Shown piece after piece: positions 32,565 to 37,389 of a stretch of DNA of 37,389 nucleotides. Below the pieces are notes generated by a model. The model searched no databases, was not told where the DNA came from, and worked only from the letters and a program-made list of their open reading frames with translations. The position numbers and the translations under genes were made by a program. The DNA comes from Methanocorpusculaceae archaeon UBA425 (GTDB lineage: Archaea; Halobacteriota; Methanomicrobia; Methanomicrobiales; Methanocorpusculaceae). Each line of letters starts with the position of its first letter. Within the stretch, counting starts at the first letter, position 1. The stretch is from NCBI GenBank assembly GCA_002506085.1, contig DAWV01000011.1, positions 8,504 to 45,892 of the forward strand. The letters run 5' to 3'.

Positions 32565-33694
32565 ACTATTAATTGCTCCTCAAAGCACGTAAACCTGTCA
32601 AATCCGTCACGCGTAACTACCCCCATATCTTCGAGCCGGACACCGCCGATTCCCTGATAATACAGACCCGGCTCGAGGGTTATGACGTTTCCCTCTTTAA
32701 GTTCACCTCCCGATGGTGACAGGGATGGGGCTTCATGGATCTCAAGCCCTACGCCGTGACCGAGACTGTGGATAAAACCGGACGACCCTCCTGATTCATA
32801 TCCCGCCTGCCTGAAAAATTCCACGATGGCGTTATGGACCTCCGCACCGGTAATGCCGGGATGAATCATCGACGCGGCAAGCTCCTTCGCCTTTTTCACG
32901 GTGTCATACATCCTAATAACTTCATCAGACGGAGCGCCCTTTGACACGGTTCTTGTCATATCCGCAAAATAACCGGTCGTCTCGCACCGGGGATAGACAT
33001 CCATGACGATCGGCTGGTTCGCGTGAAGCGGTCCCGTGCCTTTTGCATGCGGCATCGAAGACACTTCGCCGCAGGAGACAATGGTCTCCTTGTCATCACA
33101 ATTGAACGGATGGAGACGATAATGAATAATGTCCCGGACTTTCTCCGATGTCAGCGGCTCGTCCTCGAAAATCAGAACTCCATTTTCATCCGGCTCCGAG
33201 CTTCGGATTGCATCAACCGCGGCGCGGGCGGCATTTTCATTTACCTTCTGAACGAACCGGATTTTTTCTATCTCATCCGGAGTCTTCACGCTCCGCATTT
33301 TTTCTATCGTTCCCGAATCTATTACCACATCTGCCACACTCTCAAGTTTGCGGGCAAATCCGACCTGCATTGATGCCGGAACAAGCAGGCGCTGACCTGA
33401 AAAATTCCGAATCATGTGGGCTGTCGCAAGGTCTGCGTCCGGATATTGTTTCAGAAGTTCCGGGAGACCCGCCGCGCTACGAGTTACTATGTTACATGCT
33501 GACTCTTGACGCGCACGTGCGGCTTCCATTGCAGATATAATTAATGTTGCAACCCCTTCTTTAGAAAATACATAGACAAACGGGTCTGATGTGAGAAAAC
33601 CCGACGCATAGCGCATATCCGCATTGTCCGACAAATCGTATGCAACATACGCATCACAGGATTGTTTTGTCAGTTCTTCCAAAAGTCCCTTCAT
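32561..33694 (-). CDS. M24-family Xaa-Pro dipeptidase-like protein
   Basis: A 377-residue protein of peptidase family M24B (prolidase/Xaa-Pro aminopeptidase). An N-terminal creatinase-like domain (about 1-135) precedes the catalytic domain with the five metal ligands Asp232 (VMDVYP), Asp245 (YFADMTRT), His313 (LGHGVGLEIHEAP), Glu341 (ITLEPGLY) and Glu355 (VRLEDMG). It should cleave dipeptides or N-terminal residues before proline in the cytoplasm. An alternative TTG start exists at 33718; I prefer the ATG at 33694, though neither has a strong Shine-Dalgarno site. It is coupled to map by a four-base overlap. Confidence 0.92.
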   Translation of the reverse strand: MKGLLEELTKQSCDAYVAYDLSDNADMRYASGFLTSDPFVYVFSKEGVATLIISAMEAARARQESACNIVTRSAAGLPELLKQYPDADLATAHMIRNFSGQRLLVPASMQVGFARKLESVADVVIDSGTIEKMRSVKTPDEIEKIRFVQKVNENAARAAVDAIRSSEPDENGVLIFEDEPLTSEKVRDIIHYRLHPFNCDDKETIVSCGEVSSMPHAKGTGPLHANQPIVMDVYPRCETTGYFADMTRTVSKGAPSDEVIRMYDTVKKAKELAASMIHPGITGAEVHNAIVEFFRQAGYESGGSSGFIHSLGHGVGLEIHEAPSLSPSGGELKEGNVITLEPGLYYQGIGGVRLEDMGVVTRDGFDRFTCFEEQLIV

Positions 33695-33760
33695 TGTAGT
33701 ATAGTATGGGCGTTCCAAAGAGATGTAGTTTTTATCTTTGAGACACCGATGTACATAATA

Positions 33761-34120
33761 ATGGATGACACTGAGCGGTCTCAGTTTAAGGGTAAATTTA
33801 CGGGTCTCGTATTTATCTTAAATATATTGATTTTTGCAATAGCTGCGGCGATAATAGTCTTTTTCATTGTACCGGATACCTACTGGTTTAAAATTCCGGT
33901 TGTAATTGCCTGTATCATTATCGCGATAATCGGGATTGCCGTATTCGTCCCGAGATACCGCGCGACCAAAGCCTGGCTTGACATTCACGGGACCACCAAA
34001 GAAGAACGTCTTGCACAGATGCAAAATGAACAGAATGAATACCGTGCCCGGATTCGCGCTGAACTCATGGAAGAGATGCGTGAAGAGGAAGAAACGAGCA
34101 AAAAAGAGAAGGGAGAGTAA
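33761..34120 (+). CDS. Membrane protein with two hydrophobic helices and a charged tail
   Basis: A 119-residue protein I do not recognise. Two transmembrane helices (about residues 14-35 and 42-60: VFILNILIFAIAAAIIVFFIV and PVVIACIIIAIIGIAVFV) are followed by a highly charged, probably helical tail (QNEQNEYRARIRAELMEEMREEEE). The start is uncertain between ATGs at 33749 and 33761; TTTTTATC at 33729-33736 lies about 25-32 bases before 33761, so that may be a leaderless start. The winged-helix gene begins two bases after the stop, with GGGAGA at the end of this gene as its ribosome-binding site, so the pair forms an operon. Confidence 0.75.
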   Translation: MDDTERSQFKGKFTGLVFILNILIFAIAAAIIVFFIVPDTYWFKIPVVIACIIIAIIGIAVFVPRYRATKAWLDIHGTTKEERLAQMQNEQNEYRARIRAELMEEMREEEETSKKEKGE

Positions 34121-34122
34121 AT

Positions 34123-34425
34123 ATGCTTACAAAAATCAGTGGGGAGGTTGAACTACTCCAGCGTCACCTTTCCGTCATGCGTGCCGTTGCACAACATGGT
34201 CCGATCGGAATTATGAAACTAACCGAGGAATTAAGTCAGCCCCAGCACAGAATCCGGTATTCTCTCCGCGTTCTGGAGCAGATGCAATACATAAAAGCAA
34301 CACCGTCAGGAGCTGTGGCAACCCAAAAGGCATTTGAAATGCTGAATAATTTTGATCATGACCTGGATATTCTTATCCAGAACTTATCGTCTTTGCATCA
34401 GGAAAATAAGACGATAAAATCATAA
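34123..34425 (+). CDS. Small winged-helix regulator
   Basis: A 100-residue helix-turn-helix protein. The segment LQRHLSVMRAVAQHGPIGIMKLTEELSQPQHRIRYSLRVLEQMQYI (about 11-56) has the pattern of a winged helix with the recognition helix in QHRIRYSLRVLEQ, followed by a short wing (KATPSGAVAT) and a C-terminal helical segment probably used for dimerisation. It belongs with archaeal predicted transcriptional regulators. It is coupled to the upstream membrane protein, which suggests a regulator paired with a membrane partner. Target unknown. Confidence 0.82.
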   Translation: MLTKISGEVELLQRHLSVMRAVAQHGPIGIMKLTEELSQPQHRIRYSLRVLEQMQYIKATPSGAVATQKAFEMLNNFDHDLDILIQNLSSLHQENKTIKS

Positions 34426-34478
34426 TCTTTAATACATTGACCCGCCCATCTTATTAGGCAACACAAGCACCGAAGTGT

Positions 34479-34551
34479 GCCGCCATAACTCAGTTGGTAG
34501 AGTGGCTGGCTGTTAACCAGCATGTCACAGGTTCGAGTCCTGTTGGCGGCG
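34479..34551 (+). tRNA. tRNA-Asn (anticodon GTT)
   Basis: The 73-base sequence is a standard cloverleaf. Acceptor stem GCCGCCA/TGGCGGC, anticodon loop CTGTTAA (anticodon GTT) with stem CTGGC/CCAGC, T arm CAGGTTCGAGTCCTG, discriminator G. A TATA-like CTTTAATAC lies about 40-50 bases upstream. CCA is not encoded. Confidence 0.95.
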
Positions 34552-34632
34552 TTTCTTTTTATTTTTCTGTGTTTTCAAAAATAGTTGTAGTTTTTGATTC
34601 AAGACAGAACAAATACCTTTATACCTCAGTAT

Positions 34633-34721
34633 GCAGAATATGTAATGTTCTTCTGCAAGGGAACAAATTTTGAGGGCACGTGGAGAAATCCACAACCCCG
34701 TTTTACGTAACTCTTTCCCTC
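34633..34721 (+). ncRNA. Structured leader ahead of tRNA(CAU), candidate small RNA
   Basis: A TATA-like CTTTATAC (34617-34624) precedes a stretch with nested helices. GCAGAA/TTCTGC pairs 34633-34638 with 34651-34656. AGGGAA (34658-34663) can pair with TTCCCT (34715-34720). Inside that, GGG/CCC encloses GTGGA-GAAA-TCCAC with a GNRA-type tetraloop. The outer helix ends one base before the tRNA 5' end. It could be a processed leader or a separate small RNA. Confidence 0.45.
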
Positions 34722-34793
34722 GGGCCTGTAGCTTAGTGGTGGAGCGCCCGGCTCATAACCGGGTGGTCGTGGGTTCGAACCCCTCCGGGCCCA
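34722..34793 (+). tRNA. tRNA with anticodon CAT (elongator Met or Ile2)
   Basis: The 72-base cloverleaf has acceptor stem GGGCCTG/CGGGCCC, anticodon loop CTCATAA in stem CCCGG/CCGGG and T arm GGGTTCGAACCCC, with discriminator A. The anticodon stem lacks the three consecutive G:C pairs (GGG/CCC) that mark initiators, so it is not initiator tRNA. The body resembles archaeal tRNAs whose CAT anticodon is modified to read AUA as isoleucine, but elongator methionine is equally possible. A T-run follows at 34794-34800. Confidence 0.9.
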
Positions 34794-35049
34794 TTTTTTT
34801 AGATGTTAAGAATATGACTTACGCGGTGTGCTCTTAACCGGACAGCTGACGTGCGTATAAGATTTTTTTTATTTTGTGTAAGGTATTAGTGTAGATAGCT
34901 GAGATAAAAACCAACCGTGAATCCCCAAAAATTGTATCCACACCAATACCATATTTCCTTTCCCGCGGTTATTTTCTGAGAAAGATGCCCGGCAGACCTG
35001 ATAGTGATGCTTTTTCTTCGCGCGTTGACCGGCTTTTCAATGCGTGTAC

Positions 35050-35059
35050 TTTATATTTT
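35050..35059 (+). promoter_or_regulatory. Putative TATA box of the M23 lipoprotein gene
   Basis: TTTATATTTT lies about 29-38 bases before the ATG at 35088, with no Shine-Dalgarno site between, consistent with a leaderless start. The remaining gap from 34801 to 35049 shows no gene. Confidence 0.45.
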
Positions 35060-35087
35060 AATACGGCGATTTTGGAATACTGCGATT

Positions 35088-36314
35088 ATGTCAAAAACTC
35101 ATAAGATTCCGCTCCTGTTATGCCTTATAATGATCATTTTCCTGATTACTGCCGGGTGTCTTCAGCCAACAGATTCCCAAAAAAAGGCCGAAATACCTGA
35201 GATAAACATGACCATTCCGGTTCCCCCGATCCCTGTCGCGAGCAATGAGGGTATTAACCTAGCATATGAACTGGAGATCTCACTGCCCGAAAACCTAACC
35301 TTCACGCCGGTAAAAATCGAGGTGATTGATCCTTCTGCAGGAAAGGTCATCTGGTCTGCCGAGGGAGATCTTCTCGCACAACTCTATCAACCTGCCTCTG
35401 ATCCCCTTCCTACCGCGGAAGAACAGATAAACGGCACGAGCACATTATCTCGTCCGCGAATCTCGATCTGGTTCACCGTCGGGCAGGAAAGTGTTCCCGA
35501 TTCGCTGACGCACCGAATCACTTTCCGGACAGAGAGCGGGCAGGATACAGTGAATATAACCGGAGGAATGGTTAAGGTTCGTAAGGATCTCGAACCAGTG
35601 ATCATTGGATCCCCCGTTCGGGGACCAGGATGGATTGCACTCGAAACGAGCAAGCCTCTGACGCATCACTTCCTTGCTCAGATTACACTGGATTCAGTGA
35701 CCCGTGTTCCCCAGAAGTATGCGCAGGACTGGATCTATGTCGATCCGGACACCGGAGCGGCCGTAACGGGAAATGCATCACTCGCGAAGAATTATCTGGG
35801 ATATGGAAAAGAGATATACGCGGTCTCCAATGGGACAGTAGTGGATCTCATGGACGGGCTGCCCGATTATGAAGACATCTCTGCCCAGCGGGAGATAACT
35901 TTTGAAACAGCAGCCGGTAATTATGTGATCATCGATATGGGAGATGAAAAATATGCCTGCTATGCTCACATGATTCCGGGCTCAATCACGGTCGCGAGAG
36001 GAGATACGGTTACAGAAGGGCAGGTCATCGGTCTGATGGGAAATAGCGGTAATTCTGCTTTGCCCCATCTGCATTTCCAGGTCGTAACCGGCAAGGCGTC
36101 GTTCCTTGGTGCAGAAGGCTACCCGCATGTTTACCATTCCTTTGATGTTATCGGGATTATCAACACCTCGCTTGAAGAGAAACAGAGGGAGGAGCCGGGA
36201 TATACGATCACGCAGCTCTGTGAAGGGCTTGATGAATATTTCGTGAGCATCCAGCCGGCGGTTGCCCAAGAGAACGTTCTTCCGACCAACTGGGAGATTC
36301 TGAGAATGCCCTGA
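35088..36314 (+). CDS. Lipoprotein with M23-family metallopeptidase domain
   Basis: A 408-residue predicted exported lipoprotein. I chose the ATG at 35088 because it starts the signal sequence directly: MSKTHK, hydrophobic core, lipobox ITAGC with Cys24. Residues about 30-190 form an extracellular region with beta-rich character (repeated ESGQDTVNITGG-like strands). The C-terminal M23 (lysostaphin-type) domain has zinc-site candidates His193/194 (THHFLAQ), Asp214 (YAQDWIYV), His294 (CYAHM), His327 and His329 (PHLHFQV), and the GNSGNSALPHLHF signature. M23 enzymes cut glycine or peptide bonds in peptidoglycan; this organism should have none, so a protein or peptide-linked target is more likely. 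Single gene followed by a terminator. Confidence 0.88.
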   Translation: MSKTHKIPLLLCLIMIIFLITAGCLQPTDSQKKAEIPEINMTIPVPPIPVASNEGINLAYELEISLPENLTFTPVKIEVIDPSAGKVIWSAEGDLLAQLYQPASDPLPTAEEQINGTSTLSRPRISIWFTVGQESVPDSLTHRITFRTESGQDTVNITGGMVKVRKDLEPVIIGSPVRGPGWIALETSKPLTHHFLAQITLDSVTRVPQKYAQDWIYVDPDTGAAVTGNASLAKNYLGYGKEIYAVSNGTVVDLMDGLPDYEDISAQREITFETAAGNYVIIDMGDEKYACYAHMIPGSITVARGDTVTEGQVIGLMGNSGNSALPHLHFQVVTGKASFLGAEGYPHVYHSFDVIGIINTSLEEKQREEPGYTITQLCEGLDEYFVSIQPAVAQENVLPTNWEILRMP

Positions 36315-36326
36315 CCCCACGTTTCA

Positions 36327-36358
36327 GTTCCGCGGACGGAACATCGAATATTTTTTTT
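36327..36358 (+). terminator. Intrinsic-type terminator of the M23 lipoprotein gene
   Basis: GTTCCG, loop CGGA, CGGAAC (36327-36342) make a perfect 6-bp stem 12 bases after the stop codon; a run of eight T follows at 36351-36358. A further T-run lies at 36371-36377. Confidence 0.65.
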
Positions 36359-36509
36359 GCCAGTTTACGTTTTTTTCTCACTCTTTCCCGAGCCCCTCAG
36401 TTCAAAATGGGAGAGATTCTTTGAAGTGTACAATTCATCACACTAAATTCACGAGAAGGGGGACAGGGGACGGTGAATGGGAGATTTTTTCTGATTTCTG
36501 GGTGCGGGG

Positions 36510-36605
36510 AGTGACTGCGGGTCGGAGACGCAGTCTACGACCTTAGCTGAGCAAACCGAAGGTTTGCGATTCGGCGCGGAGCGTCCCGCGGTGGAGATAT
36601 CCTAT
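36510..36605. other. GC-rich foldable stretch of unknown nature
   Basis: Within the gene-free end, this part contains two strong hairpins: GACTGCG (36513-36519) with CGCAGTC (36529-36535), and GCAAACC (36551-36557) with GGTTTGC (36561-36567), followed by CGCGGAGCG-TCCCGCGG. The segment CGCGGTGG-AGATATC resembles 333-346 at the left end. It could be a small RNA or repeat debris. No reading frame here is convincing. Confidence 0.4.
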
Positions 36606-36658
36606 TTGCCGAGGTCCCTATATGTTTCCAGATAGTCCGCCGCTGTTTTTCCCCCCCG

Positions 36659-36701
36659 GGGGCGAAGCCTTCGAGTACACCCGCGGTCGTTTTTCGCCCC
36701 A
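36659..36701 (+). repeat. Palindromic repeat copy A
   Basis: First right-end copy of the repeat family: GGGGGCGAAGCC, TTCGAGTAC, ACCCGCGGTCG, TTTTTCGCCCC. The ends (GGGGCG and CGCCCC) are complementary, so each unit can form a stem-loop. A GGGTGTACTGC-type motif (36711-36721) follows in the spacer. Confidence 0.85.
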
Positions 36702-36726
36702 TTATGTGCGGGTGTACTGCAGAAGG

Positions 36727-36865
36727 GGCGTGGGGAAGTCTTCGAGTGAACCCGGGATTACCGTTATGGATTTTTGGTTGTACTTCGATTTCGTGTACTG
36801 GATTCTTCATGTTTAAATATCATCACACGAAATTCACGAAAAATTCCACGAAAACACGAAAAATA
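36727..36865 (+). repeat. Segment inversely matching the left end
   Basis: Reverse complement of this stretch resembles about 160-265 at the left end: shared strings include TCGAGTGAACC-GGGATTACC and GTTATGGAT, CATCACACGAAATTCACGAAA and ATTCCACGAAAACACGAAAA. The part at 36776-36835 is repeated in direct orientation at 37329-37389 (tgtacttcg, tgtac-ggattctt, atcatcacacg). Confidence 0.7.
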
Positions 36866-36898
36866 AAGAATCGGCTGGATGGAACCCATGTAGTCCCT

Positions 36899-36959
36899 CC
36901 CCCGTCCCCCACACGGAATTTTCGAAAATCAACAAAATGCACGAAAAGGGGGACAGGGG
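36899..36959 (+). repeat. Inverted-repeat arm matching 58-118
   Basis: Begins CCCCCGTCCCCCACACGG and ends GAAAAGGGGGACAGGGG, with the AATTTTCGAAAATCAAC core between. It is the reverse complement of 58-118 with about two mismatches. A partial third occurrence (ATTCACGAGAAGGGGGACAG) begins near 36446. Confidence 0.85.
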
Positions 36960-36996
36960 TGGGGGTGCTGTTTCCCCCCCCTTAAGCGAGCCCCCC

Positions 36997-37038
36997 GGGG
37001 CGAAGCCTTCGAGTACACCCGCCGTCGTTTTACGCCCC
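36997..37038 (+). repeat. Palindromic repeat copy B
   Basis: GGGGCGAAGCCTTCGAGTAC, then ACCCGCCGTCGTTTTACGCCCC. It is preceded by CCCCTTAAGCGAGCCCC, an extension shared with copy C, and followed by a spacer carrying CGGGTGTGCTACGAGAGGGGG. Confidence 0.85.
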
Positions 37039-37097
37039 CTATTTTCTTCGGGTGTGCTACGAGAGGGGGCGTTTTCCTCCTCCCCTTAAGCGAGCCC

Positions 37098-37141
37098 GGG
37101 GGCGAAGCCTTCGAGTACATCCGCGGTCGTTTTGCGCCCCC
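37098..37141 (+). repeat. Palindromic repeat copy C
   Basis: GGGGGCGAAGCCTTCGAGTA, then CATCCGCGGTCGTTTTGCGC and a C-run. Same flanking CCCCTTAAGCGAGCCC as copy B. This is the copy most like the inverted left-end copy F (296-337). Confidence 0.85.
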
Positions 37142-37165
37142 CTTCCCTCCCCTTTGCGCGAGCCC

Positions 37166-37209
37166 GGGGGCGAAGCCTTCGAGTACGTCCGCGGTCGTTT
37201 TGCGCCCCC
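37166..37209 (+). repeat. Palindromic repeat copy D
   Basis: GGGGGCGAAGCCTTCGAGTA, then CGTCCGCGGTCGTTTTGCGC and a C-run. The upstream flank is CCCCTTTGCGCGAGCCC, a variant of that of B and C. A TGGGTGTACTGCGGAAAGGG spacer motif follows. Confidence 0.85.
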
Positions 37210-37241
37210 CATTTTTTCTTTGGGTGTACTGCGGAAAGGGA

Positions 37242-37284
37242 GGGGCGAAGCCTTCGAGTACGTCCGCGGTCGTTTTGCGCCCCC
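37242..37284 (+). repeat. Palindromic repeat copy E
   Basis: GGGGCGAAGCCTTCGAGTAC, then GTCCGCGGTCGTTTTGCGCC and a C-run. It is nearly identical to copy D. Beyond it, 37329-37389 starts another repeat segment resembling 36776-36835, so the array may continue past the window. Confidence 0.85.
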
Positions 37285-37389
37285 GTTTTCCCGGCGAACA
37301 GAATCGGATTTGTTCTAGCGGAATTCTTTGGATGTACTTCGGTTTCTTGTACGGGATTCTTTTTTGATGACCGTATCATCACACGGAAA

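Noticed and set aside
36659..37318. CRISPR-like array at the right end
   Set aside because: The units are palindromic with variable spacing (about 25-295 bases), the spacers share motifs with one another, and no cas gene is present.
36704..37318. Open frames with repeated GEAFEYVRGRFAPP peptide
   Set aside because: They are translations of the palindromic repeat; frames differ between copies, no ribosome-binding site is seen, and the opposite strand gives equally long frames.
1..37389. Prophage, insertion sequence or defence island
   Set aside because: No transposase, integrase, phage structural gene, toxin-antitoxin pair or nuclease-helicase system was recognised among the genes.

Overview
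The window is a stretch of chromosome from a methanogenic archaeon. The best fit is the order Methanomicrobiales, and Methanocorpusculum is my guess at genus; that is inference, because no 16S gene is present. Archaeal origin is certain: it carries RNA polymerase subunits K, N, D and L, the archaeal ribosomal operon order (uS13-uS4-uS11-RpoD-eL18-uL13-uS9-RpoN-RpoK-enolase-uS2), eS17, aIF2-beta, type II methionine aminopeptidase and TATA-like boxes about 25-35 bases before many starts that lack a Shine-Dalgarno site. Base composition is moderate, near 50% G+C in genes.

Layout. 1-493: gene-free repeat region. 494-5172: M1 aminopeptidase, metallophosphoesterase, small lipoprotein and a CYTH-domain protein. 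5173-5686: gene-free, but about 5200-5540 folds into many strong helices and is a candidate noncoding RNA. 5687-7931: metallo-beta-lactamase-fold protein, HAD phosphatase and a small unknown protein. 8072-13305: three tandem paralogous AMP-forming acyl-CoA synthetases. 13387-17159: copper P-type ATPase with a C-terminal metal-binding domain, Sua5-type protein and ACT-domain protein, translationally overlapped and led by tRNA-Gly. 17202-17855: ArsR-like regulator. 17997-23978: the ribosomal protein/RNA polymerase/enolase operon with tRNA-Pro and tRNA-Ser embedded. 24161-26796: RpoL, aIF2-beta with TRAM domain, a small membrane protein, then HD-domain protein, ThiN-like protein and eS17. 26863-33694: DUF1232 membrane protein with a second metallo-beta-lactamase-fold protein, guaA-pyrG, and two overlapping M24 peptidases. 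33761-34793: membrane protein plus winged-helix regulator, tRNA-Asn and a CAU tRNA. 35088-36314: M23-family lipoprotein. 36315-37389: gene-free and full of repeats.

The two gene-free ends are related. A palindromic repeat family of about 43 bp occurs five times near the right end and once, inverted, near the left end, and a separate segment of about 60 bp at each end matches in inverted orientation about 36.8 kb apart. I see no CRISPR array, transposase, integrase or phage gene.

Most of the window is core information processing and nucleotide metabolism (enolase, CTP synthase, fused GMP synthase). The less ordinary material is the candidate RNA at 5200-5540, the repeat family at both ends, the acyl-CoA synthetase triplet, the CopA fusion with an internal start, two metallo-beta-lactamase-fold proteins with an altered metal motif, and the M23 lipoprotein in an archaeon. 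I did not find a convincing new multi-gene defence or mobile system.
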